Origin: Owenia fusiformis
Taxonomy: Eukaryota > Annelida > Polychaeta > Sabellida > Oweniidae
Assembly: GCA_903813345.2 (NCBI GenBank)
Contig: CAIIXF020000011.1
Location: forward strand, 19,573,754-19,637,753
DNA length: 64,000 bases
Direction of reading: 5' to 3'
Positions 34,256 through 49,000 of the stretch are shown here, one piece after another (position 1 is the stretch's first letter; the number at the start of each line of letters is the position of its first letter). Below the pieces are notes generated by a model. That model searched no databases. It was not told the origin of the DNA and saw only the letters and a list, made by a program, of their open reading frames with translations. The translations under genes were made by a program, and so were the position numbers.

Positions 34256-35283
34256 TACAGGGTGTGCCAAAAAAAATTTCAACTTTTTTAGAAGGCTAGA
34301 AAAGTATCATGGTATTGACATAATTTTTTTTTACAGAAACTTAAGGATAGGCATATTTTACCATTCAAATACTTAAACTTATACTGATTTCAAATTTTTT
34401 GTCAGATGTTTGAATATTAATGCTAAATTGTTCATTTGTCCGAGATTTACCATTTTTCCTAGAAAATGTGACTTTCCATGATTTAATGTGATCAACAATA
34501 ACACATTCATTATGTTTACTAAATCTGCTACAATCTTAACTGTTTAACCAATGTTTAGTCCAGGTTTTTTTTATCAGTATCTAGTCACTATGGTATTATT
34601 GCTATACTGTATTAATTATTTATTAAACAAATGTTCTCTGCATCCGCCTTTCACAATCACATGGAGACGAGGACCGAACTTGTCAATGGCGCGATCCAGC
34701 AATTCTTGTGGTAGTTCTCTCCACTTATCCTGCAGAACTTCTTTTAGCTGATCAATAGTTGGTGGGTATAACCATTAACTACAACAATACACTGCTGCAG
34801 GTGCCCCTGTGTGTGATAGTCACAGGGGTTGGCATCTGGTGTATTTGGTGGGCATTCATCAAGACTTATATTCTTCAAAACGGGCAGCTGTCAAGAATGG
34901 GGGCTCTTTCAGCACAAGGTGATTTATTCCAGCAGTTACTTTGGAATATCTGGAGGAGAATACCCTTTGAATCATTAGTCCTGATAAATAGCCGCTCAAC
35001 ATATCATTATTAACAAAGATTGTAGCAGATTTAGTGGACATAATAAATGTGCTATTGATGATCACATAAAATCATAGAAAATCAGTAAATCTCGGACACA
35101 TGAACAATTTAGCATTAATATTCAAACATCTGATCCAAAAATCAGTATTAGCTTACGTATTTTAATGGTAAAATATGCCTATTCTTAAGTTTCTGTAAAA
35201 TCTTTTTTATGTCAATACCATAATGTTATGATATCTTTCTTGCCTTCTAAAAAAAGTTGCAAATTTTTTGGGCACACCCTGTA
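34256..35283 (-). mobile_element. Decayed Tc1/mariner element inserted in the satellite
   Basis: Element 34258-35281 (1024 bp) between TA dinucleotides (34256-34257, 35282-35283). The terminal inverted repeats of about 40 bp start CAGGGTGTGCC and continue into AAAAAA, CAACTTTTTT and AGAAGGC; the arms differ by a few bases and an indel. On the - strand, broken pieces of a DD(D/E) transposase C-terminus are visible: a DECPPNTPDANPCDY-like stretch (about 34810-34860), then TIDQLKEVLQDKWRELPQEL and DRAIDKFGPRL (about 34660-34760). Stops and frameshifts separate them. Confidence 0.85.
34640..35065 (-). pseudogene. Mariner-type transposase remnant
   Basis: Only the C-terminal third is recognisable. 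The PPN(S/T)PD.NP.D signature around the third catalytic acid is preserved with substitutions, and the downstream helix TIDQLKEVLQDKWRELPQE is intact. Several stops and frame changes rule out function. Confidence 0.7.
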
Positions 35284-37085
35284 CTAACATAGAAATGTAC
35301 ATCATGTACAAGTACATTAACATGTACACTAGACTGGTCATGTACATTCATTGAGATGTTCATTAACACATCAAAATGCACATAAACATGACACTTGCCA
35401 TGCACATTCAATGACATGTATATCGATGCTACATTGGTCTTGTAAATGCATTGAAATGTACAATTACAATAAACTGGTCTTGTACATACATTGAAATATA
35501 CAATAACAATACACTGGTCATGTACATCAACTGGAATGTACATCAATGCTCCACAGATCTTATACATACATTGAAATGTACAATAGCACTAAACTGGTGT
35601 CGTACATACATTGAAATGTACAATAACTCTTACATATAACTGGCCATGTACATACACTGAAATGTACATCGATGCTACACAGGTCTTGTACATTTTTGTA
35701 TAAGACCTGTACATGTTTTTGTACATACAACTTGTCATTTACATGTACTGAAATGTACATTGATGCTACACAGATCTTGTACATATTTTGAAATGTAAAA
35801 TAAGACTAAACTGGTCTCATACATACATCGGAATGTACAATAACACCACTGGTCTTGCATTCTTGTACATACATTGAAATGTACAATAACATTAACTGGT
35901 CATGAACATACACCGAGATGTACATTTATACTAAACCAGCTGTGAACATACACTGGTGTAAAGAGATTCTGAATGATGTTATATCCAATGAAAAATATTC
36001 AAATATTCCAAAATAACGAACGTAACATAACATACTACAGTTTCTCTATCTATTGATAGATGTCACTTAGGTTTATAAATATTTGTAGCTTTGAAATATG
36101 AAGACTCATCCTATATGGCTTATATGGAAATAGCTAGTCTCCATAATTGTTCAATATTTTTTTAGATGAACTTTTAATTTTATTTTTAATTGTTATGAAT
36201 GTAACTTTCAGTTTGGGAATTGCATTCAGACAGACATTGATCATCACCAAGGAGTAGGCTAGTGATGTCATGTTAAGTCAGGCATTGTCAATTTAATGAT
36301 GATGTCATGTTAAGTAAGCATTCTTTCTTCTGACCACAAAAATACTAATTTTTATTGATTCAGTTTTTATCTTCTGATAAAAATTAGTAGTCCAGACAAA
36401 TATGACTAAATCTAATTCATAGTTAGGTTTCTTTAAAACAATCTAACACATATTCATTTGGCAATTTGGCATCATAAATATATGACTACAATCTCCATGA
36501 TTTGATTATTAAACAATTATGCTGTCAAACATGTAAGCATTATAACTCATACAATTTTAGTTTTCAGTGGACAACATGGTGGTTACAAGATCATGCCTAA
36601 TAAGAGCCCACATATTGTGTGTTCAATCATTAGAGCTTTCATAATTCAGTATTTTATGTAGATTATATATCATGAGTACATTTATTGTGTGTCTACATAC
36701 TATGCTTACATTTTTAAAATGTATAAATTGAATAATACAAATACAATCCTCATATTGCACATTTTAATGACTGAGTATGTAATAATTAAAAATATTCAGT
36801 AATTCCTTCAATATATCTTTCAGAAATATATTTCAGAAATAAACACTGACAAGGCTAGAGTAATTATATATTCTATGTTTGGCTTTTTTGAAGAACAGAG
36901 ATAAGTTTTTTCACTTTTTCTCTTTCCCTCAACATTTGGTTATAATTGTGCACAATAAAGCACATGACTTAATGCAATAATCGGAATTATTTGCTAGATG
37001 TATTTTAAGGAACTGGCTTTTCAAAAAAGTAACAACTACATGTGGACTTTACAAACGTTAACAGTACATGTAGGTGTATTTAACA

Positions 37086-40000
37086 TCAGTGATCAACTCT
37101 TGGTGAAAATTGTCTCTCGTTATTCTCTTGAACAAGAATCTGCTCGTGGGTTATCAACTGTTTCTGGTTATCATCTGTGGGGGTGCTTGATCCCCCATGA
37201 CTTGATGATGATGCCCCTCCCTGACTCGGCATGGAGCCACACCCCTGGCTAGCCCGACTCAGCTGACTTATACGGCGCTCTTTTCCCAACATCTGGAGAA
37301 AAAATTCAATTTTATACTTTTTAAAATTTACTCTACAATGGAATACTATTACATGTACATCATTTTAAGATAGTATGCAACACTTGGAGTAAAGGGTAAT
37401 TCTATCTATACAGTGTATATTAAATATTTTGTACATATCATGTTTACTTTTTATAACATAATACAAAAAATCATAATTTCATATTACACTGTAATTACTT
37501 GTCATTGAAAGGTTATGTTTTTTATTTCACTTTTTATTAATGATAAAATATTGGCAAAATAAAAACAATAACAACAATGTGGCTTAGTTGTGACAATTTA
37601 GGGTTGTATGGTAAGCAATATAAGTGTGATTAGTAAATGCATTTAAAATTGTGATATGTCAGAATGTCAGAATGTGTGGTATTCAAGAAATGCTAGAAGT
37701 AGAATGTGAATGAATGTTTGTGTTCATGTTTCCCTGTGCTTAAACTAAGAATTCTGCAAAAATTCCATGAAAATCATCATCATAATTCTATTTTACTAAA
37801 AATGAAAGGTGCATTTTTCAGACAAGAAAAAATGGCAAATAACATGTATGCACAATACTCTAATCTTTTATTCAACTGATCCAAAATGAATAAATAACAT
37901 GAGCTGTCTTCGGACATTAGTGACTAAAATCAATATTTCATGAAAAATTACGATTCATCATGCATACCAAATACTGTAATTACTGAATTACCATGAACTG
38001 ATTGATGTCCCATGAATAACACAACAACTCTAGAATAAATGAGAATGACCCTGGGGATGTTATATCTAAAAAGGGATGTACCATACAGATAATGAGGGTT
38101 GACAACTCTAGAATAAATGAGAATGACCCTGGGGATGTTGTATCTAAAAAGGGATGTACCATACAGAGAATGAGGGTTGACAACTCTAGAATAAATGAGA
38201 ATGACCCTGGGGATGTTATATCTAAAAAGGGATGTACCATACAGAGAATGAGGGTTGACAACTCTAGAATAAATGAGAATGACCCTGGGGATGTTATATC
38301 TAAAAAAGGGATGTACCATACAGAGAATGAGGGTTGACAACTCTAGAATAAATGAGAATGACCCTGGGGATGTTATATCTAAAAAAGGGATGTGCCATAC
38401 AGAGAATGAGGGTTGACAACTCAAGAATAAATGAGAATGACCCTGGGGATGTTATATCTAAAAAAAAGGATGTACCATACAGAGAATGAGGGTTGACAAC
38501 TCTAGAATAAATGAGAATGACCCTGGGGATGCTATATCTGATGAAGGGATGTACCATACAATGAATGAAGGTTGATTCTGTGGTATAATATTGTGGACTC
38601 TCTTGAAAGTATATAATAATATATAGCACACTGTGTAATGGATAATACAGAGTTGTTGGAAAGTTGGAGAAGTTGGGAGGGAAAGCATGAAAATATAAGC
38701 ATGGCCAAACAATATAATAATATATCTTTTTTAAATGATTATCCTGATCATGTAAATCACTTGACACTATAACACTGCCTTTGGTCACTAGGTACAGTAT
38801 TTTTACTTTGCGTTAATGGGCATGATAAAATGCTACTACCTTGTAATACTTTGCAAATAGTTATTACAAAATTGTAACAATTTGTTACAGATGCTGATCA
38901 CTGATCCGACTATTGACCCAATTGACCAAAAATTGTGACACTATAACAATATGTCACCACAACAATATAAAAAACCTGAAAAAGTATAAAAATCACAGAC
39001 AGAAAAATTACATTATAAGAAGCACAAACCCCCACGTATCATCTAATGCACAAAAATGGTGTCAGTGATCCCTTTCTGCACAGTGTAAACACTGTGAAAG
39101 AACAATTATCAAAATCCAAGATCCGAGACCAAAGAAGATAAGTAAGAAAGTTAAGTCATTCCTGAAGTTATTAGAATAAATGATGAAGAAAAACACATTA
39201 ATAGAGAATTCAAATATCAATGAGGTGGCTTCAGAGATGTGTCTTACCTTTGCTGTGGGTGAGGAGGGGGTGTTGGTTCGTGAGGGGGGTGGGGAGTGTT
39301 GGTGGGTTTGGACTCGAGTGGCAGTGATTGAGGATGTAGAACGGCGTGATGCACTAGACATAGACCGCTTACGGAAAGATGTACGACGCAACTCTCCGTC
39401 ACACTCATCATCCTTTAAAAAAGAAGAAAAAATATGTTATATGTGCTAAGCAACACTGCTCTACATGTTTTTTCTTCTATTGCTTAATTAATCACAGAAT
39501 AAAAAGTAAAACACCCAAAAATGCTTTAAATATGGCTAAAGACAACATTCTTTTATGTTGGCAGAACTCTTTTCAGCCTCTCGTTTTATCTATAAAAAAC
39601 TCAAGAGTAAAATGAATGTTGATACATGCAGTCATAATATAGTTTGAAAAACAATAATGAAAAAATAAATAAATAAAAAAGAACAGCGCACCTCATCAGA
39701 CATTAGGGGACCATCTCCAGATTTCTTACGTCGCAATTCAGAGATAAGTTCTCGAAATTCCCCTTTTAGACTCTCAACTTTGTTGACCAATAGCTCCTCT
39801 TCCTCACTGTATTTAGATGCGACCTCCTGATCAAGCCTCGCTTTCAAATCCTGAAGTTGGCACTGGACTTCGGCAATTTTACCCTGAATCTAGAATCGGA
39901 AGGTACTGTACAATGTCAAATCTTAAACACACAAATCAAGCTATGTTGACATCATATTGTTTTATTCATAAGAAAATGATAAATGATTGAAAATAAATCT

Positions 40001-43000
40001 GATTTAGTACAGGTATGTAAGTTTTGATCAATCAATTAGTCTGGCGCTGCCCTTTGTTCAGAACTGAGGTGTTTTATTTGGCTGATTTGTGGTTGTGACA
40101 TGCTATAAATGCCAATTGTGAGTGTGACAGTTTATGGGTTGTGACAAGTTATGGGTTGTGACAGCTGTGATGCTAACAACAGATAATATCTGGCATTAAA
40201 TGCCTGTTAAAATGCCCCCCGTAAAGTTTGAAAAATAATGTTTTTATCATTCATATACCAGTACTATTTTTCCTGAATTTTTAAAATTTATTCTAGAGAT
40301 TTTTGATTTTTTTTTGATTTCACATCATTTTTCAAATAAAGGTTGATTTTTAATCATCAAATATTCCACTATACAGTGATAAATTAAACACTTTATCTTT
40401 GTTAACACCATAACGAAGATTGTAATGAACCACTTAATGCAACCTAAATGAAATCACCGGAGGTTACACAACCTCTACTATCTAAAAAAGCTTTAGGTAA
40501 TGAGGGACCCTGATAAATCAGAATGTACCATAGTTGTAAATCTGTTAATATTATTATTGATATCTCTAATGTCAATGTCACCCTGATTCATTGTACTGGC
40601 ATGGTATGTTTTCAAAGCTTTGCTCGAAATGTCAATTTCACGGCTGAGATTGATTAAATACAAACTCATTAACCATCACCATCAATTCGATCTTGACATT
40701 ATTCATAGATGAAATGATGTCTTGGATCTCCTGCTGTATTAACATCATGTGTCCTCTTTGGAATATGTAAAGTGTATCATCCTTTATGCTATGGCAAGTA
40801 GAGTTTTAGGGAGATAAGTTGGTATCTTGATAAGTTGGTATCTTCGGTCCCTACGCTCCCTCAGGTAGATATGCATATCTCACAAGGGATAAACCCCATA
40901 TCCAAAACCTCCCAGTACATAACCCTTATTTATACATCCTAATATTTGCATCATATCATATATCATATCATTCCTAACAGCTAACAATGTTTTACATTTA
41001 ATTTAATGGAATTTTTCAACACACATATTGTATTTCACATTACATTGAGCCTTAGTCATCTCATAAATTGAAGCCAACGAAAATCAAATTTCTTGAAAAA
41101 TGAAGATATATTTGTACATTATCCTGATTTTATGATTGTAAAGAGAGACACATTGAATCTTAATATAGCAATCCAGGGCATTTCCAGGCACTTGAATGAG
41201 TTTTAGCTCAGATGCCAGGATAACAATAGATCATTGACTTGGAGACATATAAGGGAGCAAGGCCACTTCTTTAATCCATAGAGAAATTAAATTTTTTCAT
41301 AAGAAACCGTTAGTGCCTCAAACCTGCCCTGAAGAATGATTATGACGCCAACTTACTTTTGTAAAAATACCAGAGCCTGAAAGAAATCACTCACCTCGAT
41401 ATTGACAATAGAAGTTTCAGTTTTGATTGACACGAGAGCAAAATTCAAGTTTTCTGTTCAGTGTGAAATGGACATACAGTAGTTTTTACTAATTTTGCAC
41501 TTGATAGAGGGCTTTTGACACCAAGCCACAAAAATAGTTGTTAAAATGTATTAATGTTATAAATATTCCTACACTGGGAAAATTTTGATCAATGAACCTC
41601 ACAAAATGATAACAACTACAGAATATGATAATAGTTGGCTGGAGCCAAATCAAAGCAGCCATAACTGTTACCACAGCTATATTAGTACTAAGCTACATAT
41701 TATTCACAAAAACCAAGAAATGCATCAATTTGAACAAGCAGTACATATCTCTAATTTGAGACAACTTGCCTATTCATATTACCTCTTTGTGAATAGCAAT
41801 TTTAAATTGCACTATGTCATTATGTATGTTATGAATTCTACTGTCTAGTATTTCAACACATTACCCCTAAGTTATGACTAAATTAACCACAGAGATTTGA
41901 TATTGCCGGAGATTATTATTTTACTTTTGATGATAAATATTAGATACAGAACTTTAACTTTTGATGATAAATATCATATGCAGAACCTTTTTCTTCAAAA
42001 AACAATATTGATTTTGATTTACTAGCAGCAGAGGTAAGGCTGAAAGACGCCTTTGCTCTGGGAGAATTAATATTTACCTCTTCCATTGATGGATCATTTA
42101 GATTGTCAGCATCCTCATTAGACATCTCAATCCGACGACTCATATGTTCCCCAGGAATACGGCGATTAGCTAATAACATCGCCAGTTTGTCAAGCTGCAA
42201 AAATCAGAAAGATCAGATGAGCAATGTAAAAATGATACCAAAATGATCCCAATTGAATCATTTTCCCTTATGGTCCAATTCATGAATTTCACATGCCACA
42301 AATGAATCATTTAACAAATGAGACATCCTATGGAGAAATTCTGAAATTGTGAATTCAGCATGTAAGAGACCTAAGTGGATTGAACACTTACTATTAAGGG
42401 ATAGCAGCCATGCCAAAATCAAACAATAAACTGCTCTAGACATAAGCAGGACATGGATACTTAACGTTTGACATTGTTGAAACCATGACAATAAAGAATG
42501 ATGTCTAATCGTCAATAGTTGTAGAAACAAGACACATGGTGAACAATATATAGCACACTTGAAATATTTAGACACGCCTCAATTTTACGATGAAAAATCC
42601 AAAATGGCCACCTTAACATCTACCCATTTACGCCAGCAAAAACTAACCCACAAAACATACATGTATAATTGTATTGTATACACCTGATTCATCCAGGTAA
42701 CATCTTTTGCATTTACAGTTTGTCATTAACACCAGAACTACTATAGTTCATTGCCAAAGAAGAGAATGTTGTTGAGCACAAACCACTTGGCTTTAGGCAT
42801 TTTGAAGACTACTACAATAAATACAATTTCCAATCTAATAAATCGAATTGGCTCTGTTGACCAGCAGGATGAACCGTAAATGGGATAAATTAGAAGCAGA
42901 TAAAATATACTTAGCAACCCAAAATCAATTTTGTATGGCGTAAAAAGAAAATTGATTTGGTTGGCTACCTAGTATATTTCATCAGTTGTAGTAAACAAAA

Positions 43001-46000
43001 CTGTTCAGAATTAAAGAAGCACTTTCATGCATTTCAATCAGGCACTGAAGTGCTCCGTTTACAGCGATCATGCCTGGGGAGATGATAACTTATTAGTTTA
43101 ATCTAGCAAGACATATTAATGTCGAAAACAATTTTTATATTTTTCTGGGAACTCTGTCTACGATTCATTCTATTCTTTAGATCTCAATCAACCATGAAAA
43201 AATCACTGATTTTGTGTTTTCGGCTGACAGTGGGCAAATTCTACATTGAATATTCAGTCACTCCTAGTGTCCACTTAGACATGGAGCTCTCCTTTTATAG
43301 TCCCTATGACTTATGATATTAAAAAAACTGTTTCATCAAAATGCCACTGGGACCGTCCAAAAGTGCTCAGGCTCTAAGTTTTACATTAAGAGGTGTCCTG
43401 ATATAAAGGTTTTACTGTAATTGCTTGAAAGCAAAATTATTGAACATTTTGCATCTAAATTTTATTAAGCACATCAGGCATAAAATATGGAGACACAGAG
43501 ATGAGTCTTTGGAGAGACATAAACCAACCTTATATACCAACCACCAGAAATCAATAAAACACTTAAGAAGACAGATCAATTTGTAGCTACATAGTGGTAC
43601 TGGAGGAAGGCAGTTTTCCTATAGTAATAAATCAATCTGTCTTGCTGTATATCTGCCATTAGGGACCAGGTCAAAAAATCAACTTTTTGTATAAGTACAG
43701 TAGAAGTGCCTCAAAAAAGTGTTCCACAAAGTTCATTTTATAGGACAGTGGGTAACTGATCGTTGTAGTTTTTCACTTGTGGAGGTGTTTCACTTACAGA
43801 GGTGTTCTTCTTCACAAACTTTACTAAGTAGTCTTGCTCTTCAAATCCTTCAATCCCCCTGCCTAACATAACACAGTGAAGGCTGATCTGTAGAAGCGAA
43901 GAGTGAGTAAATCTTTATAAAGTGTTCTTCTTGTGGAGGTGTTTCACTTACACAGGTATTAAAGAGGTGTTCACAAACTTTACTAAGTAGTCTTGCTCTT
44001 CAAATCCTTCAATCCCCCTGCCTAACATAACACAGTGAAGGCTGATCTGTAGAAGCTAAGAGTGAGTTAACCTTTTTAAAGTGCTCCAATTGGGAGTTGT
44101 TACACCTTCAGAAGTCCATTTACATTCAGTTAACGGAGTCTTGCTTGTTCCCCAGAGGTATTCCAAATGGGGCATCCAGTAATTAAAAGGAGTTGTTCAC
44201 ACAAATATGTTCTCTATTTGTAATGCATAAACTGCCAATTTACTTATTGCTAAACATTTTCAGGGTTTCAGTGTGGTTTTAAAAAACTTGAACATGTTTT
44301 CAGTGTTTTAATACCATTCTAAAAATAATATTTTAACCTCTTGGATCCCAGGTTCTAAAATCGGTTGAAACCAGAGAATTTTTCATTTTTGCCAGCTTCT
44401 GACATTTCAGTACATAAATATTCAACAGATGATGCTCATTTTAGTAAAATTAGACAGCGAAGATAATTTCTAGACATTTGAAATAAGTTTTTGTGTAAAT
44501 TGGATAAAAATTGTTCAAATGAGAGCAATTTTAGTGAAAAATTTTATGATGGGTTTCAAGGTCATTTCTGAGGCGAATGGAAATCTCGTCACTCTTGGTA
44601 GTCAAGAAGTTAATTTAGAAAATGGAGTAGCCAACAAAAAACATATTTTATCAAATTAACTCATCATAAAAAAATCACATGGCAAATTACATGACAAAAT
44701 GGCAGATATACTTGAGTTATCTTCTTGTGCAGTGGTTCCATAACGACTAAGACATCAGCCTGTAAAATGTATATCAAATCTGTCAACCGGTTTTAAAGTT
44801 ATTGCCTGTACAGACAGACAAATGAATACTGACCTAAATATGGCATTAGAATAGGCCCAAACATTGGGGTGCAAACAAATGGAGCGCATAAGATATAACA
44901 GAATAAAAAATATTTGAGGTTATAGGTAGTTTTCCTTACAACAAAGATGATAAATCTGTTAATAATATTATATAAAAGCTTTCATGCTATCAATGTCAAT
45001 TTTGTTCTTTTTACTTTATCAAAGACAGGCTTTATACTGTACACTGCTATCCCTCAACAAAATACTTTTTTGAAAGAACTGATATATTGACCTGGCCCCT
45101 TAGTAGACTCTGGTCATTTATTTCCAGCTCAATTTTTCTCAAAATGAATAACTTGTAATGATAGGCATTTGGCATTTGAACATAATTTAGATTTATATGC
45201 ACATCAATCTTAATACTCAGTTTTGATTGGTCAGGAGTTTTAACCATCGACCTTTGGAAAGGTCTATAATTGGATAGTATGAACTCTCACCCCAATACAA
45301 ATTCAATCCAGGATTTCTCATTAAGTTTTGTCATTTATATTTTTCAATTTATTTTGTCATTTTGGGATTTTCGTTACATATATTCTGTCATACTGCATGT
45401 AGTTTTTAATAAATTTATCACTAACACATGATGATTATATTAATTTACACTGCAACTGATTGTGCTGATGAAAAGAAGATTGAAAACATTTTGTTAAAAT
45501 AATCAAAGATATTCATTTGATGGATTACAATTGAAAATGACTTCCTTTTTAGCCATCGATGAATCAAAGACTGCTATAAAGCAGTAACGTAGACAAAGCC
45601 ATCAGTGCAAGTTGCCCTCTAACATTTTCAACTTAAATAAAGGTTTTATACGGAAATCTGATGTAAATAAAATATATACTTTAAAAAGTATGATTCAAAT
45701 TTAATGCATAAAAACTCCCATTGAAATAAAATGGGGCCTGGAAAAATTAGCAAATAAAAGTGACTCTGCACCAACATCAAAATCCTATTAATTTTTGCAG
45801 TTTGATATACATGTACATATAGCTTTTGCGTACTGGCAATTGCGCCATCTGTCCCAAAATAAACAAACATATGAAAACAAAGACTGAAGTGAATATTGAT
45901 TATCTTATTTCAGGAATAATCTGCTTAATAACAAGTTCAAGAGGAAGCAAGTTCACAAGGGAAATGCTTGATCACCATCATGCAGATTTGCAACTGAACA

Positions 46001-49000
46001 CTGACAGTTTAAGTTCTGTTTTATCAAATTGAGATGAAAACCTAAATTAAAGCACTGAAAAGGCAAAATTGAACAGATTTTTGAAGCCCAAAGTGAAACT
46101 ATCATGTAGAAATTATTTTATATGAAGGTTTAAACAGCCAAAGGTTCCAGGGTTTTGTTGCATCGTGTCCCAAAGGGAGAATCAGAATTTTTATAAGATT
46201 GATTACAAGTTTCAATTATTGGGGACTGTCTTGTTTGAAAACAACAAGGACTGACAGAATTGATCACATTGAAGCAATTACAAGAAACAGAGTCATAAAT
46301 TAGCTTTTTAAAACTTCTTTATACTATGAGTGGAGGGGGGCAAACCATAAGGGACTATTAACTTCATCTTTCATTCCTACCACATATAGGCATACTTTTA
46401 AGATAAAAATCCAAATATGGGACATTTAAAATCTGACACGCCCAAAAAATCAGTTCCAAATCTTTATACAAAGATCCCTGAAAAATCCCATCCATTATGT
46501 GGAAACCAGCAGACAAGAACTGGGAACACCTGTTGCTGTCCACCCACTAACGGATCACAATATAGCACCCAAGGTATGATTCAAAATACAGAAAAATCAA
46601 TCTTAACCAGGAATGTGTTCTATTGGAGATCTGCCATTATGAGATTCCTTATTAATGAAGAATTTCCTTTCAATAGTACAGGTGTTTTCTTCCAGAGACA
46701 TTGAAAACTAATCTTGCTTCAAGTCCCTACCCCCTACCCCCTCCCCCCTATCCCATTAACAACACATAGATTTTCTGTGAATGATAGCTGGTTGATCTTG
46801 ATTTAAAGAAAAGGGCTAAAATCATTCATTGTAACGTCAGGCTCTGAACCCTTATCGGATCAAACAACACTAACTTCTGACCATTATAGATGATTTTACT
46901 TTTTATATTGATTCTGATAACTTAACATCTTAATGATCTCAAATGTCCCTTCTAAAGGAGATAATTTGAAATGAACGTATGGTAATCTACTTGTATTCAG
47001 TACATGAATTGAATATAAAATTCTGATGAATATCGGATATACATGTATTGTTTAATAAGCAAAATAAAAGAATCACCTCCAATTTAAAGAGCTGGACAGT
47101 TTTCATTAGTAGCATACAATAGACTTTTTTCTCAAGTTGTTTTTAACAAATTGGGAAATTTTTGAAATACCACTGTACATGTTCATGTTTTTTGCCTTCA
47201 CATTTTAAATAGAATATATTGATCATTCATTGCACATTTACTTTGCTTGTCCCTTTGTTCATCTCATTAAGAATCCCAGGGTATATTTGTTGTTACAGGT
47301 TTTCTTTCTATCGATTACTCACAAACAGACTTGACTATCAAAAGCTATCAGCTTCATGAGTTCTAAAATATTGAAACACTCGTTTGGCATGTGATACGAT
47401 TAAAGATAAAAATAAAAAAAACTTCATTTTTTAATACAAGATTCATATAAAATGTTTTAATGTTCACAAAAATATTATTTCATATCAAAATGCAGATCCC
47501 TCTGAATGATTAAGAGTTATAATTGTGTAGAAATGAACGTCAGAAATGATTCCATATATGGTAGTTACCGGAAAGGATGCCATATACTGTAAGATTAGTG
47601 GTAGCTGTGGCTTTATATGAAAGATTGGCAGCAATTTTGAATCAAATAAAGTATACAATAATAATGTAAAATTTGAGATACAACAATACAACATATTCAA
47701 CTTTACAATATTTCAAGGGTGTACCATACGATAGTATACTATAAGCAATGTATTCAGTCATATACAGGGATTCAGGAACAGGATGTTCTACCTAAAATCT
47801 CTTGATATGTTGAGGCATATCGATTTTGTCTGCGATCGAACGTCTTGAGCTCAATCATGACGCACAACGTACTATTGATGATAGCTATGACCAATTTGTA
47901 AATATTTTGCACACTGAAATGGATGACAAACTAACATTTAAAGACATAAGTACGAACAATACAAAGACAAATAAACGCGCAAAACCATGGTGGAGCGTGG
48001 AATTGAACAAATTATGGAAAGAAACCTGTCAAATGGAAAAATTATTTTTGAAATCAAAATCGAGGGCTAGAGAGAGAAATATTTTAAGGCAAGACTTTAA
48101 ATTAAAGCAACGTGAATTTGATAAAATGTATAGGCGATCTAAACGTTCTTGTGAAGCAAAATTAAGAGACAATATTGTTAAAATGGAGACGAATAATCCT
48201 AAGCAAATGTGGAATGAAATAAACAATCTCGGACCTTCACGCGCTCGTAGTAACATCCCTATGGAAGTGTACGTTGATGGTGATAATATAAGCGGTGATA
48301 TAGATGTAGTGCTGAATAAATGGAAAAATGATTTTCAAAGTATATTCTGTGAGAACAATGGTTTATTCAATGATGATTTTCTTAATGATATACAGCGGCT
48401 CACTGAGCAATGCGAACGTGAACTTAATGATATGAGTAGTGTTGAAAATGTTGATTCGGAACCTGCTGACACGCCCCTTCCCAATAATGTCTTTCTAAAC
48501 AATGAAATCGAGTTAAGTGAAGTGAAAAAGGTGATGGTTAATTTGAAAAAAGGTAAAGCCGTTGGTGAGGAAAATTTACCAAATGAAGTGTTAAAATGTG
48601 ATCGACTGTTGACTCCAATCCATACTTTGTTAAATGCCTGTTTCAAATTTGGAATAGTGCCTACGATATGGAGACGGGCAATTATTTCACCGATACCTAA
48701 AGGAAATAAGGACTCAAGAGTTCCGCTTAACTACCGAGGAATAAGCCTTATGTCCACAGTTTGCAAAATCTACAGCGCAGTATTAAATAATCGCCTGAAA
48801 TCATTTCTAGATTTCAACAATATACTATGTGATTCGCAAAATGGATTTAGAAAACTCCGTTCGTGTTTGGATCACATATATGCGTTAACAACCATATTGC
48901 GACAAAGACTGAAAGCTAGAAGCGACACCTATATATGTTTCGTCGATTTTTCCCGGGCATTCGACAGTATTAATCATGATGGCATGTGGTATAAACTTCT

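Larger units (their letters stand above)
34140..35960. repeat. Degenerate 40-bp satellite array, interrupted by a mariner element
   Basis: Units of about 40 bp follow cattgaaatgtacaataaca, then an actggtcttgtacata-like part. They are clearest at 35290-35940, and a few diverged units precede the mariner insertion at 34140-34255. Each unit carries the palindrome TGTACA or a variant. The - strand frames of 68-106 codons over this stretch are repeat artefacts. Confidence 0.75.
33585..37085. other. Intergenic DNA between the Gypsy element and the acyltransferase gene
   Basis: Apart from the satellite array and mariner element listed separately, no coding sequence was recognised. A sense-strand AATAAA for the - strand acyltransferase gene may be the complement of tttatt near 36680. 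Confidence 0.5.
37086..42194 (-). other. C-terminal exons 2-5 of the WSD-like gene (coiled coil and low-complexity tail)
   Basis: Lengths are 117, 198, 165 and 207 nt, all divisible by three. Exon 3 (39692-39889) is heptad-rich and charged. Exon 4 (39248-39412) has a basic Ser-rich stretch (RTSFRKRSMSSASRRSTSS), a likely phosphorylation region, then a His/Pro/Thr-rich part. Exon 5 (37086-37292) is Ser/Gly/Gln-rich and ends with a TGA. Because every exon is symmetric, exons 3 and 4 could be skipped without a frameshift. Confidence 0.75.

Noticed and set aside
35247-35784. Two - strand frames of 74 and 106 codons
   Set aside because: Repeat peptides from the 40-bp satellite.
38020-38580. CRISPR-like regular repeats
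   Set aside because: Units are contiguous, with no unique spacers, and lie in a eukaryotic intron. This is a minisatellite.
37948-38788. Frames of 80-160 codons on both strands
   Set aside because: They are translations of the 78-bp minisatellite. The same peptide recurs in each unit in all open frames.
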